Shown here: piece after piece, positions 34,369 to 43,901 of the stretch | Layout of the letters: the number at the start of each line of letters is the position of its first letter | How positions within the stretch are numbered: position 1 is the stretch's first letter | NCBI RefSeq assembly: GCF_018131225.1 | Contig: NZ_JAFCMM010000008.1 | Span: forward strand, 62,001-126,000 | Length of the DNA stretch: 64,000 nt | Reading direction: 5' to 3' | Origin: Bradyrhizobium sp. U87765 SZCCT0048 | Lineage (GTDB): Bacteria > Pseudomonadota > Alphaproteobacteria > Rhizobiales > Xanthobacteraceae | The notes under the pieces: model-generated | Databases searched by the model: none | Told to the model about the DNA's origin: nothing | The model's input: the letters and a program-made list of their open reading frames with translations, nothing else | Program-made: the position numbers and the translations under genes

Positions 34369-35526
34369 ATGACCGCTGCCCTTCCCGACCTGCCGTTGCC
34401 AGCCGGCGTTCGCACGCGCCAGGTGGACGGCATCAACGGCCTGTCGATGCATGTGCTGGAAGCCGGCCATCCCGGCCAGCCGCTGGTGGTGCTGCTGCAC
34501 GGCTTTCCCGAGCTCGCCTACAGCTGGCGGGGGATCATGCCGGCCCTGGCGGAGGCAGGCTTCCATGTCCTCGCGCCCGACCAGCGCGGCTATGGCCGCA
34601 CCACCGGCGCCGATAGCAGCTACGACGCCGATCTCCGCCAGTTCGGGCTGCTGAACCTGGTGCGCGACGTCGTCGGCCTCGTCGCCGCGTTCGGCGCACG
34701 ATCGGTCTCGACACTGGTCGGGCATGACTACGGCTCCGTCGTCGCCGCCTGGAGCGCGGTGCTGCGGCCCGATCTGTTCCGCTCCCTGGTGTTGATGAGC
34801 GCACCGTTCGGCGGCCCGCCGCCGCTGCCGTTCGACACCGTGCGGCGCGGACCTCCGGTGCCGCCCCCCGACCTCGACGCCGCGCTCGCGGCGCTGAACC
34901 CGCCGCGCAAGCATTACCTGACCTATTATGCGACACGGCAGGCGAACGCCGACATGCTCCGCTGCCCGCAAGGCGTGCACGCCTTCCTGCGGGCCTACTA
35001 TCACCACAAGAGCGCCGACTGGCCCGGCAACCAGCCCTACCGGCTCGCATCCCTCACCGCGGCCGAACTGTCGAAGCTGCCAACCTACTATGTCATGAAC
35101 CACGACGAGGACATGGCAACCACGGCGGCCCGCGAGATGCCCTCGCCGGACGAGATCGCCGCCTGCACCTGGCTGCCCGAGCAAGAGCTCGCCATCTATG
35201 CCGCCGAATATCAGCGCACCGGCTTCCAGGGAGGCCTGAACTGGTACCGCACCCGCTTCGTCCCCGCGATCAATAGCGAACTGCAGACGTTTTCCGGTCG
35301 TACCATCGACATCCCTTCGTGCTTCATTGCCGGCGCCAGCGACTGGGGCATCCACCAGCGGCCGCACGATTTCGAGCGGATGCAGCAGGAAGCATGCACC
35401 GACATGCGCGGCTGCCACCTGATCGACGGCGCCGGCCACTGGGTGCAGCAGGAGCAATCCGCGGCGGTGGCACGGCTGCTGACGGATTTCTGCCGCAATG
35501 TACTGCCGGCAAACGGGGGCAAGTGA
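34369..35526 (+). CDS. Alpha/beta hydrolase, epoxide hydrolase-like
   Basis: 385 residues from ATG 34369, seven bases after the cyclase stop. The oxyanion motif HGFPE (44-48), the nucleophile elbow VGHDYGS with Asp120 rather than Ser, and a late His in GAGHWVQQE are the triad pattern of soluble epoxide hydrolases and haloalkane dehalogenases; HGxP favours the former. It would open an epoxide ring with water in the cytoplasm. The physiological substrate is unknown. Confidence 0.83.
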   Translation: MTAALPDLPLPAGVRTRQVDGINGLSMHVLEAGHPGQPLVVLLHGFPELAYSWRGIMPALAEAGFHVLAPDQRGYGRTTGADSSYDADLRQFGLLNLVRDVVGLVAAFGARSVSTLVGHDYGSVVAAWSAVLRPDLFRSLVLMSAPFGGPPPLPFDTVRRGPPVPPPDLDAALAALNPPRKHYLTYYATRQANADMLRCPQGVHAFLRAYYHHKSADWPGNQPYRLASLTAAELSKLPTYYVMNHDEDMATTAAREMPSPDEIAACTWLPEQELAIYAAEYQRTGFQGGLNWYRTRFVPAINSELQTFSGRTIDIPSCFIAGASDWGIHQRPHDFERMQQEACTDMRGCHLIDGAGHWVQQEQSAAVARLLTDFCRNVLPANGGK

Positions 35527-35567
35527 CGTCGAGGAGCAGGCGCGATGACAAGCGACCACGTGCAATC

Positions 35568-35672
35568 CGTCACCCTGAGGTGGCCGCGCAACGCGCGGCC
35601 CTCGAAGGGCGACGGCCCAGGCTCTCGCCGCCATCCTTCGAGGCTCGCTTCGCTCGCACCTCAGGATGACGG
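35568..35672. repeat. Extragenic palindromic repeats
   Basis: Two adjoining elements: CCGTCACCCTGAGGTGGCCG ... CCCTCGAAGGGCGACGG and CATCCTTCGAGGCTCGCTTC ... GCACCTCAGGATGACGG. They belong to the family at 12899, 20453 and 43737 and lie in the 248-bp gap before the YccF gene. Confidence 0.75.
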
Positions 35673-35774
35673 CGTGCACACGTCTGAACCGCACCTCGCG
35701 CAACCGGTGAAGCCCCCACCATCATTCGATTTTCACATCTCCTTCAAATCCGCTTCCAGTTAAAGGCACACCCC

Positions 35775-36179
35775 ATGTCCCCGGTATCGCTTCTGCTCAA
35801 CATTCTCTGGATCGTGATCGGCGGCTTCTGGATGGCGGTCGGCTGGGCGGTCGCCGCCGTGATCATGGCGATCACCATCATCGGCATCCCGTGGGCGCGC
35901 GCCGCCTTCAACATCGCGCTCTACACCCTGCTGCCGTTCGGCCAGCGCGCGGTGTCACGTGCCGACCATTTCGGCCAGCATGACGTCGGCACCGGCCCGC
36001 TCGGCCTGATCGGCAACATCATCTGGTTCGTGCTCGCCGGCTGGTGGCTCGCGCTCGGCCATCTCGTCACCGCGCTGCTGCTCGCCATCACCATCATCGG
36101 CATCCCCTTCGCCTGGGCCCATCTCAAGCTCGCCGGCATCGCGCTGTGGCCGATCGGCAAGGTGATCGTGCCGGCGTGA
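35775..36179 (+). CDS. YccF-domain inner membrane protein
   Basis: 134 residues containing two copies of the YccF repeat, each with a hydrophobic helix followed by MAITIIGIPWARAAFNIA or LAITIIGIPFAWAHLKLA. Start MSPVSLLLNILWIVIGGFW is the usual N-terminus. Two to four membrane segments. The function of the family is unknown. Single gene between two repeat clusters. Confidence 0.88.
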   Translation: MSPVSLLLNILWIVIGGFWMAVGWAVAAVIMAITIIGIPWARAAFNIALYTLLPFGQRAVSRADHFGQHDVGTGPLGLIGNIIWFVLAGWWLALGHLVTALLLAITIIGIPFAWAHLKLAGIALWPIGKVIVPA

Positions 36180-36230
36180 GGCGCGCAATGCCACGTGGTC
36201 GAACGCGTACGTTGATCATGCAATGATTCC

Positions 36231-36345
36231 CCCTCATGGTGAGGAGGCGCGCCAGCGCCGTCTCGAACCATGAGACCGAGGCGCTGCGGGCTGGGGCATC
36301 GTCCTTCGAGACGCCTGCTGCGCAGGCTCCTCAGGACGAGGAGAG
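36231..36345. repeat. Extragenic palindromic repeats
   Basis: Two hairpin elements, CCCTCATGGTGAGGAGGCGC ... GTCTCGAACCATGAG (36231-36273) and CGTCCTTCGAGACGCC ... GGCTCCTCAGGACGAGG (about 36299-36342), in the gap before the amidase gene. Confidence 0.75.
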
Positions 36346-36489
36346 AGCGCGTGGCCCACAGCACCATAAATTCCGCTTCGCGCAATGCCTGGACGCGCGC
36401 TCCATCATCGTCGTGACCTGGCCAGCCGCACCGCATGCTGGCGGCGCGTGCCGGCTTCTGCATAATGCCTCCCGACACAGGGAGGCTCC

Positions 36490-37914
36490 ATGGCATTCAA
36501 GAATTACGACGCGTACGACGGGCTCGGTCTCGCCGAACTCGTGCGCAAGGGCGACGTCAGCGCGACGGAATTGCTGGATGAAGCGATCGCGCGCACCGAG
36601 CGGGTCGATCCGCAAATCAATGCCGTGGTGGTGCGTCATGACGATTATGCGCGGCGCCAGATCGAAGCCGGGCTGCCGCAGGGGCCGTTCACCGGCGTGC
36701 CCTTCCTGCTCAAGGACCTCGAGTTGCTTGCCGGCACCCGCACCACCTTCGGCGCGCGGCTGCTCAAGGACAATGTCGCTGACCATGACGGCACCTTCGC
36801 CACGCGCTGCCTTGCCGCCGGCGTCACCATCTTCGGCAAGACCGCAACGCCGGAGTTCGGCCTGATGCCGACCACCGAGACCGCGCTGTTCGGCGCGACG
36901 CGCAATCCCTGGAATCTCGACCATTCGTCCGGCGGCTCGTCCGGCGGCGCCGCCGCGGCGGTCGCCGCGCGTATCCTGCCCGTGGCGCACGCCAGCGACG
37001 GCGGCGGCTCGATCCGCATTCCGGCATCCGCCTGCGGCGTGTTCGGCCTCAAGCCGACCCGCGCCCGCACGCCGCTCGGCCCCGACCGCGGCGAAGGCTG
37101 GGGCGGCTTCTCCTGCAACCACGTGGTCAGCATCAGCGTGCGCGACAGTGCGGCGATGCTCGACGCGCTGCATGGCCCCGAGCCGTCGAGCCCCTACACC
37201 GCGCCGCCGCCGGAGCGGCCCTATCTCGACGAGATCGCCCGCCCGCCCGGCCGGCTGCGCATCGCGTTCAGCGCCACCTCGCCGGCCGGCGACGCGCTCG
37301 ATCCGGAGGTGACGGCCGCGGTGCGCGAGGTCGCGGCCCTGCTGGAAAGCCTCGGCCACCATGTCGAGGAACGCGGACCGAAGCTGCCGGTCAATCCGGC
37401 GGAGGCGCTGCAGACCATCGTCGGCGCCAACACCGCGCTGACGGTGCGCCTCGCCGAGCAGCGGCTCGGCCGCGCGGTCACCGACCGCGAGTTCGAGCGG
37501 CTGACGCTCGCCAGCGCCGCCAACGCCGGGCATGCCTCCGCGGTCGACTATGTCGCCGCCCAACAGGCCGCGTTCCAGATCTCGCGGGCGCTCGCCACCT
37601 TCTTTGAGGGTTGCGACGTGTTCCTGACGCCGACGCTCGGCACCCCGCCGCTGCGCATCGGCGTGCTCGACACCATGGCGGCGGACCTCTCCGGCATCTC
37701 GCCGGCGCTGCGCGGCTACATGCCGTCGACCGCGATGTTCAACATGTCGGGGCAGCCGGCGATGTCGGTGCCGCTGGCGTGGAGCGCGTCCGGCCTGCCG
37801 CTCGGCATGATGTTCGCAGGCCGCTTCGGCGACGAGGCGACGCTGTTCCGTCTCGCCGCCCAGCTCGAACAGGCACGACCTTGGAAGGACCGCCGTCCGC
37901 CGGTGTGTGCGTAG
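36490..37914 (+). CDS. Amidase signature family enzyme
   Basis: 474 residues of normal length. The Ser-cisSer-Lys triad is in place: PFLLKDLE (Lys), the Gly/Ser-rich signature SSGGSSGGAAAAVAARILPV, and DGGGSIRIPASACGVFGLKPTR with the nucleophilic Ser. A GGGAGG ribosome binding site precedes the ATG. It hydrolyses a carboxamide in the cytoplasm. It is a stand-alone enzyme, since no GatB or GatC genes are near; the substrate is unknown. Confidence 0.9.
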   Translation: MAFKNYDAYDGLGLAELVRKGDVSATELLDEAIARTERVDPQINAVVVRHDDYARRQIEAGLPQGPFTGVPFLLKDLELLAGTRTTFGARLLKDNVADHDGTFATRCLAAGVTIFGKTATPEFGLMPTTETALFGATRNPWNLDHSSGGSSGGAAAAVAARILPVAHASDGGGSIRIPASACGVFGLKPTRARTPLGPDRGEGWGGFSCNHVVSISVRDSAAMLDALHGPEPSSPYTAPPPERPYLDEIARPPGRLRIAFSATSPAGDALDPEVTAAVREVAALLESLGHHVEERGPKLPVNPAEALQTIVGANTALTVRLAEQRLGRAVTDREFERLTLASAANAGHASAVDYVAAQQAAFQISRALATFFEGCDVFLTPTLGTPPLRIGVLDTMAADLSGISPALRGYMPSTAMFNMSGQPAMSVPLAWSASGLPLGMMFAGRFGDEATLFRLAAQLEQARPWKDRRPPVCA

Positions 37915-37929
37915 CGCTCGCCACACCCA

Positions 37930-38096
37930 ACGGGCATTTCCGGGCTTGATCCGGCAACCCGCGCGTTGTCACGCGCCGCGCTCTCTCCTCATGGTGAGGA
38001 GCGCGGCAAAGCCGCGCGTCTCGAACCATGAGGCCCGAACGCCCGTGGCCTTCGAGACGCGGCTGCGCCGCTCCTCAGGATGCGGGAGTTGACGGT
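37930..38096. repeat. Extragenic palindromic repeats
   Basis: A partial element at about 37937-37960 (TTTCCGGGCTTGATCCGGCAA), then CTCCTCATGGTGAGGAGCGC ... GCGTCTCGAACCATGAGG (37985-38033) and CCTTCGAGACGCGGCTGCG ... CGCTCCTCAGGATGCGG (about 38049-38089). Non-coding. Confidence 0.75.
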
Positions 38097-38195
38097 GTCG
38101 CGATGGATTGGCGCAACAAGCGGGCATAACGGAGAGAGCGGGTATTCGTCCTGCTCCAACAGCGGCCTGCACGCGATACTGCTTTCAGCCGAACC

Positions 38196-39500
38196 TCACG
38201 ACAACCTGTCCAGCCTCTTTCGACTCCGCTCCATCATCGCCGGATCGAGGGCGCCGCGCGCCTGGGCGGCGAGGGCGCAGTCGAACATGCGGTAGTACTG
38301 CACGCCGTCATAGGCGATCAGCAGCAGATCGAGGCCGGCGTTGAGGCTCTTGACCGCGACGCCGCAGCCGCCATGGCGATACACCGCGCTCATCACCATG
38401 TCGTCAGACACGATCACGCCGTCATAGCCCCAGCGGCCGCGGATGACGCCGTCGATCACCGGCTTCGACAGCGACGCCGGCACGCCGGGATCGATCGCAT
38501 TGATCGCGACATGCCCGACCATGAGATGCGCCGGCGTCGTCGCCAGCAGCGCGCGGAACGGCCGCCAGTCCGAGGCCTCGAGATCGGCCACCGACGCACC
38601 CAGGCTGGCGCGCACGATGTGGGTGTCGCCGCGCACCCGCCCGAGGCCCGGAAAGTGCTTGACGGTGGCGCCCACATGGTTCGCCGCAAGGCCGCGGACA
38701 TAGCCGGCGGCGACATCGGCGACGACGGCGGGATCGCCGGCGATGGCGCGGCGGGCGATGAGGCTGTTGCGGTCGAACGGATTCCAGCCGCGCTCGCGGC
38801 GCAGGTCGACCACCGGAGCGAGGTTGATGGTGACGCCGAGGCGAGCGAGTTCGCGGCCCTGCGTTTCGCCGATCGCCTGCGCCTTCGCCGCACGCTCGGC
38901 CACCGGCAGAGCGGCAAGGGTCGCGAGCGCCGGCACGGCGGTAAGCTGCGGCGACAGGTGCGAGACGATGCCGCCTTCCTGATCGGCGACGACCACCAGC
39001 GGCGGCAGGCCGGCGCTGGCACGAATCGCCTGCAGCCGCGCGATCTCGCCGGCGAGATCTTCGGCGCGGCGGCCGCGGATGTTGTGGCGCGTGACATAGA
39101 TGCCGCCGATCAGGCCCTTGCGCGCCAGCGGCACGACATCGTCGAGACGGGTGTAGCCGATGATGAAATGACGGCCGAGCGCAGCGGCAGCCGGCCCACC
39201 GGCCACCAGCACGGCGCGGCGATGGGCGAGGAAGGCCGCCTGCACCGCGGTGACCGCGCCGAGCGGCACGCACCACGCCACCAGCAGGACGGTGATGGCG
39301 GCGCGGCCAAAATGCCGCCGGCCGCGCCAGCCCAGACCCGCCAGCATCGCCAGCGAGATCACCACCACGGCGACCGGCAGGCCGGACCGCAGGCGTAGCA
39401 GGAACGGATCATAGAGATTGGTGGCAGCCGCCGCGAGCGCCAGCGCCGGCAACATCAGCACTGCGGCCCACACGCGCTTCCATCCCGGTGACGACATCAT
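38196..39500 (-). CDS. Membrane-anchored glycoside hydrolase family 3 protein (NagZ-like)
   Basis: 434 residues from ATG 39500 (MMSSPGWKR), with GGGGAG about 10 bases upstream. Three membrane helices come first (about 8-25, 33-52 and 62-82). The GH3 barrel then shows VVVADQEGGIVSHL, GVTINLAPVVDL, KHFPGLGRVRGDTHIV (the NagZ-type Asp-His acid/base loop) and VSDDMVMSAVY (nucleophile Asp). NagZ proper is cytosolic and recycles peptidoglycan fragments, so a membrane-tethered copy would act at the periplasmic face. It is divergent from the DUF4173/two-component operon. Confidence 0.85.
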   Translation of the reverse strand: MMSSPGWKRVWAAVLMLPALALAAAATNLYDPFLLRLRSGLPVAVVVISLAMLAGLGWRGRRHFGRAAITVLLVAWCVPLGAVTAVQAAFLAHRRAVLVAGGPAAAALGRHFIIGYTRLDDVVPLARKGLIGGIYVTRHNIRGRRAEDLAGEIARLQAIRASAGLPPLVVVADQEGGIVSHLSPQLTAVPALATLAALPVAERAAKAQAIGETQGRELARLGVTINLAPVVDLRRERGWNPFDRNSLIARRAIAGDPAVVADVAAGYVRGLAANHVGATVKHFPGLGRVRGDTHIVRASLGASVADLEASDWRPFRALLATTPAHLMVGHVAINAIDPGVPASLSKPVIDGVIRGRWGYDGVIVSDDMVMSAVYRHGGCGVAVKSLNAGLDLLLIAYDGVQYYRMFDCALAAQARGALDPAMMERSRKRLDRLS

Positions 39501-39847
39501 GCTGGTCTCGCTCCCCTGCTCTTGCGCTTGGCGCATCGGGGGCCATTCCCCGCATCGCGCCGGCGTCTGCGGCGAACGAGCCGGGGCGACGCGGCGGAAA
39601 CGTGGCGCGCGGACGCGCGAACCGCGATCTGCGCAAAACCTGCACACAAATCCTGAAAGCCTGCGCAGCCGCGCCGCGGCCGCTGCAATCGGCATGGGCA
39701 TAACAGCCGTGTTCCGAGCGAACCAGCGGAGTTGCGCCCATGACCCTTCCGACACGTCTCGTCAACGACGGCTGGTGGCTCTGTGTCCCCCGCACGCCGG
39801 CGCCGCCGCGTCACCGCCCCGCCCTCGATCCCGCGAGAGATCTGCCG

Positions 39848-41389
39848 ATGACCATCGCCTCCTTCTTTCTCGATACGCCGTCACCACGGCGGCAGATACT
39901 GCCGATCCGCCTGCTGCTGGCCGGCGGCCTCACCGCGTTCGCGGACTGGCTGTTCTACGACCAGCCGTTCGGCATCGCTTTCGCCATCTTCCTGGCCGCG
40001 CTGGTCGGCGCCGCCGTCGTCGCGCGCCGGCCGCGCCCGAGCCGCCGCACGGCAGTGGTCGCCGCCATCGTGCTGCTCGCGACGCTGCTGCCGTTGATCG
40101 AGACCGTGAACACGGTGTCCGTGCTGTTCGGTATCCTCGGTGTCGCGACCGTGGTGGCGCTGCTGACAAACCCGTTCTTCACAACCAACGACGACGTCTT
40201 CCATGGCACCTTTGACGGCATCTTCCAGGGCATCCGCACGCTGCTGCTGGCCGGCCCGTTCCGGCTCATCCCCGACCTTGCACGGCACCGCCCCGGACGG
40301 CTCGACGTGCGCCCCTTTATCGCCCTGGCGATCCCGTTGCTGCTCAGCGGCATCTTCCTCAAGCTGTTCGCCGACGCCAACCCGCTGATCGACGACTGGC
40401 TGTCGGCGATCGATCTGGGCTGGCTGCTCGCGCAGATCAGTGTGCCACGGCTGCTATTCTGGATCGCCCTGCTGTCGCTGTGCTGGCCGTTCGTCGCCGC
40501 GCGCTGGCGTCGCCGGCGGCAGGTGGCGCGGACTGCGGCCCCACGGAAAGCAACATCGCACGGCTTCGTCGGCGACGTGCTGTTCGGGCCAATGGCGATC
40601 CTGCAGTCGCTGGTGCTGTTCAACCTGCTGTTCGCCGTGCAGACCGGCCTCGACATGACTTATCTGTGGGGCGGCGTGGCGCTGCCGCATCAACTGACCT
40701 ACGCGGCCTATGCCCACCGCGGCGCCTATCCGCTGATCCTGACCGCATTGCTGGCGGCCGGCTTCATTCTCATCGCCACGCGCCGGCCCATGGCACGGCA
40801 TGGCCGGCTGATCCGCGGCCTGATCTTCGCCTGGACCGCGCAGAACGTGATGCTGGTGATCTCCTCGATGCTGCGCCTCGATCTCTACATCCAGGTCTAC
40901 AGCCTAACCATGTGGCGGATCGCGGCGTTCGTCTGGATGCTGCTGGTCGCGGTCGGCCTGGTGCTGATCGCGGTGCGGATGGCGCGGGCCCTGTCCAACC
41001 GCTGGCTGATCCGCGCCAACCTCACCGCGCTGATGCTGACGCTTTATGTCTGCGCGATCATCAACGTCCCGGCGCTGATCGCCAACTACAATGTCGCCCA
41101 CAGCCGCGAGGCGACCGGCAGCGGCGCCACGCTCGACGTGCCCTATATGATGTCGCTGGGACCGCAGGCGATCCCGGCGCTCGACCGGTACCTGCGGAGC
41201 ACGGGCACAGCGAGCACCTCCGCCCGGACGGGCCGCGACCTGCTTGCTGCCACATTGCAGCGCGAGGTAGGGTCGTGGCGAACGTGGAGCCTGCGCGACT
41301 GGCGACTGCAGCGCCATCTGGTGCAGGCCGGAACGCTGCCTCGCCCGGTCAGCAACAGCGCCGTCAAGCAGGATCGGTGGAGAGGATAG
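39848..41389 (+). CDS. DUF4173-type integral membrane protein
   Basis: 513 residues from ATG 39848 (MTIASFFLDTPSP), with an N-terminal soluble strip and about 11-12 membrane helices. Conserved parts such as TNPFFTTNDDVFHGTFDGIF, YLWGGVALPHQLTYAAYAHRGAYPL and RLDLYIQVYSLTMWRIAAF fit the DUF4173 family. The family function is unknown. The stop TAG shares its last base with the GTG start of the response regulator gene, and the kinase gene follows, so it may be part of the sensing complex or its target. Confidence 0.8.
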   Translation: MTIASFFLDTPSPRRQILPIRLLLAGGLTAFADWLFYDQPFGIAFAIFLAALVGAAVVARRPRPSRRTAVVAAIVLLATLLPLIETVNTVSVLFGILGVATVVALLTNPFFTTNDDVFHGTFDGIFQGIRTLLLAGPFRLIPDLARHRPGRLDVRPFIALAIPLLLSGIFLKLFADANPLIDDWLSAIDLGWLLAQISVPRLLFWIALLSLCWPFVAARWRRRRQVARTAAPRKATSHGFVGDVLFGPMAILQSLVLFNLLFAVQTGLDMTYLWGGVALPHQLTYAAYAHRGAYPLILTALLAAGFILIATRRPMARHGRLIRGLIFAWTAQNVMLVISSMLRLDLYIQVYSLTMWRIAAFVWMLLVAVGLVLIAVRMARALSNRWLIRANLTALMLTLYVCAIINVPALIANYNVAHSREATGSGATLDVPYMMSLGPQAIPALDRYLRSTGTASTSARTGRDLLAATLQREVGSWRTWSLRDWRLQRHLVQAGTLPRPVSNSAVKQDRWRG

Positions 41390-42093
41390 TGCCGCACAAC
41401 ATCCTGGTGGTCGACGACGATCCGCACATCCGCGAGGTGATCTGCGTCGCCCTCAAGAAGGCCGGTATGGCCTCGGTGAGCGCGCGTGACGGCGCCGAGG
41501 CTCTGGCGCGGTTCGCCGCCGCCGCACCCGACCTGATCGTGCTGGATATCGGCATGCCGGAAATCGACGGCCTCGAGGTGTGCCGCCGCATCCGCCGTGG
41601 CTCGGACGTGCCGATCCTGTTCCTGTCCGCCCGCGACGACGAGATCGACCGTGTGCTCGGCCTCGAGATCGGCGGCGACGACTATGTGACAAAGCCGTTC
41701 AGCCCGCGCGAGCTGGTCGCGCGGGTCAATGTCATCCTGCGCCGCGCCGCCGGCCGCGGCGCCCCCGCCTGCGACGGCGCGGCGACGCTGAACCATGGCC
41801 GCCTGACCATCGATCCGCCCGCCCATGTCGCGCGCTTCGATGGCCATGAACTGGCGCTGACCGCGATCGAATTCGACATCCTGAAGGCGCTGGCGGCACG
41901 GCCGGCACAGGTGCTGACCCGCGAGCAGATCATGCGCGCGGCCTACACCCTGAACATCCAGGTGTCGGACCGCACCATCGACAGCCACATCCGCAACATC
42001 CGCGCCAAGCTCGGCGCGCTCGGCTGCGACAGCGCCGTCGACACCGTGCATGGCGTCGGCTTCCGCCTCGGCCGCTGCGAGCCGGCGGCATGA
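41389..42093 (+). CDS. OmpR-family response regulator (CreB-like)
   Basis: 234 residues starting with GTG at 41389, which overlaps the previous stop by one base; no ATG gives a complete receiver domain. The receiver domain holds DDD near the start, phosphoacceptor Asp53 (IVLDIGMPEIDG) and Lys in VTKPFSPREL. The C-terminal winged helix has ALTAIEFDILKALA and VSDRTIDSHIRNIRAKLG. It controls transcription after phosphorylation by the kinase encoded next, whose start overlaps its stop by four bases. Confidence 0.92.
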   Translation: MPHNILVVDDDPHIREVICVALKKAGMASVSARDGAEALARFAAAAPDLIVLDIGMPEIDGLEVCRRIRRGSDVPILFLSARDDEIDRVLGLEIGGDDYVTKPFSPRELVARVNVILRRAAGRGAPACDGAATLNHGRLTIDPPAHVARFDGHELALTAIEFDILKALAARPAQVLTREQIMRAAYTLNIQVSDRTIDSHIRNIRAKLGALGCDSAVDTVHGVGFRLGRCEPAA

Positions 42094-43682
42094 CGACAGG
42101 TGTCGTGCGGGCGAAGTGGCGGCCGACCCTCGGCCAGATCGTGTTCGCGATGCTGACCACGGTGATGGTGCTGCCGCTGATCGGCCTGTTCATCTTCCGC
42201 CTCTACGACAACCAGCTGATCCGCCAGACCGAAGCGGAACTGATCGCGCAGAGCTCGGTGCTGGCGGCGGTCTATGGCCGTGAAGCCGAGGCGCGCGTCG
42301 CGGGCGGCCTGCCGCTCGGCGTCGAAGTGCCACCCGAAGCGCTGCCACCACCGGACGAGCCGCTGTCGCCGATCCAGCCCAACCTCGACCTGGCCGGCAA
42401 CGACCTTCTGGCGCGGCGGCCCGACGCGCAGCCGGCGGCAACGCCGGCCGATGCCGGCTACCTTGCGATCGGCGCCTCCCTCGCGCCGCTGCTGCGCGAC
42501 ACCCAGAAGGTGACGCTGGCGGGCTTTCGCGTGCTCGACCCCCATGGCGTGGTGATCGCCGGGCGCGAGGAGACGGGACAGTCGCTCGCCCATATCGAGG
42601 AAGTGGCGGAGGCGCTGCGCGGCCACTACCGCGGCGCGCTGCGCATCCATGTCCGCGACAAGCCGCCGCCGCCGATCTATTCGGTCAGCCGCGGCACCGG
42701 CGTGCGGGTGTTCTGCGCCATGCCTGTGATCGTGAACAATCACGTCGCCGGCGTGATCTACGCCTCGCGCACGCCCAGCAATATCTTCAAGCATCTCTAT
42801 GACGAGCGCGGCAAGTTCGCCCTCGCCACCCTCGCGGTGCTCGGCGTCACGCTGGTGATCGGCTTCATCTTCTCGCGCACCATCACGCGGCCGATGCACG
42901 AACTGATCGCGCGCACCGCCGAGATCGGGCGCGGCGACGCCGGCGCATTCCGGCCGCTCAGTCACTATGGCAGCCGTGAGTTCGCACGGTTGTCGCAGAG
43001 CTTCCTCGACATGGCGGAGCGGCTGGCGCGCCGCTCCAGCGACATCGCGATCTTCGCCGCCCATCTCACCCATGAGCTGAAATCGCCACTGACCTCGATC
43101 AAGGGCGCGGCGGAGCTGCTGCAGGATTCGGTCGAGGCCCGCGGCCAGGGGCTGACGGAGGACGAACAGAAGACCTTCATCGCCAACATCCTCAGCGACG
43201 CCGAGCGGCTCGACGCGATGGCGCAGCGGTTGCGCGAGCTGGCGCGGGCGGAAAACGCGGCGCCCGACGGCCAGACGACGCTTGCCCCCGTGAGCCGCGA
43301 CGTCGCCAGCGCATTCCCGAAGCTGGCGGTGACGGCGGACGGCCGCCTCGACCGCACCGTGCGGATGTCTGCAGACAAGGTGATGATCGTGCTGTCGCAC
43401 CTCGCCGACAACGCCCAGCGGCATGGCGCGCAAGCCTTGCGCATCACGGGGACCGACGAGGGAAACATGCTGGTGGCAACCATCAGCAACGATGGCGAGG
43501 CGATCTCGGACGCCAACCGCGCGCGGGTGTTCGACGCCTTCTTTACCACCCGCCGCGACAGCGGCGGCACCGGCATGGGCCTTGCCATCGTGCAGGCGAT
43601 GCTGCGCGCCCATGGCGGCGACATCGCGCTGCTGCGGCCGGAAACCGGCGTGGCGTTCGAGATCAGGTTTCCGGTGGCGTGA
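42090..43682 (+). CDS. Sensor histidine kinase (CreC-like)
   Basis: 530 residues. Two membrane helices (about 17-38 and 248-268) enclose a periplasmic sensor of about 210 residues with a proline-rich insertion near 80-95. A HAMP segment follows (RTITRPMHELIARTAEIGRG), then the H-box FAAHLTHELKSPLTSIKGAA with His near 329, the N-box LADNAQRHG and G2 GGTGMGLAIV. The D-box is shortened (SNDGEAISD). It overlaps the response regulator gene by ATGA and forms its partner. The signal is unknown; CreC-like kinases respond to carbon state. Confidence 0.9.
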   Translation: MTTGVVRAKWRPTLGQIVFAMLTTVMVLPLIGLFIFRLYDNQLIRQTEAELIAQSSVLAAVYGREAEARVAGGLPLGVEVPPEALPPPDEPLSPIQPNLDLAGNDLLARRPDAQPAATPADAGYLAIGASLAPLLRDTQKVTLAGFRVLDPHGVVIAGREETGQSLAHIEEVAEALRGHYRGALRIHVRDKPPPPIYSVSRGTGVRVFCAMPVIVNNHVAGVIYASRTPSNIFKHLYDERGKFALATLAVLGVTLVIGFIFSRTITRPMHELIARTAEIGRGDAGAFRPLSHYGSREFARLSQSFLDMAERLARRSSDIAIFAAHLTHELKSPLTSIKGAAELLQDSVEARGQGLTEDEQKTFIANILSDAERLDAMAQRLRELARAENAAPDGQTTLAPVSRDVASAFPKLAVTADGRLDRTVRMSADKVMIVLSHLADNAQRHGAQALRITGTDEGNMLVATISNDGEAISDANRARVFDAFFTTRRDSGGTGMGLAIVQAMLRAHGGDIALLRPETGVAFEIRFPVA

Positions 43683-43736
43683 GGGTGGTCCCGTTACGCG
43701 AAGCGCGCAAGCGTCGCCCGGTCTGCGCGCAACCAT

Positions 43737-43858
43737 CCCCGTCATCCTGAGGTGCGAGCGCCAGCGAACCTCGAAGGATGAACGGCCCGCACGTCGCAGG
43801 CCCGGGCCATCGCCCTTCGAGGGTCCCGCTTCCGCGGGACCACCTCAGGGTGACGGAT
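43737..43858. repeat. Extragenic palindromic repeats
   Basis: CCGTCATCCTGAGGTGCGAG ... GAACCTCGAAGGATGAACGG followed by CCATCGCCCTTCGAGGGTCC ... GGGACCACCTCAGGGTGACGG; each is a long imperfect palindrome of the same family as 12899-12981. They fill the gap after the kinase gene. Confidence 0.75.
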
Positions 43859-43901
43859 GACTGCAATCAAACTTGGATGTCAGCGGACGCCGCCGCGCGC
43901 G

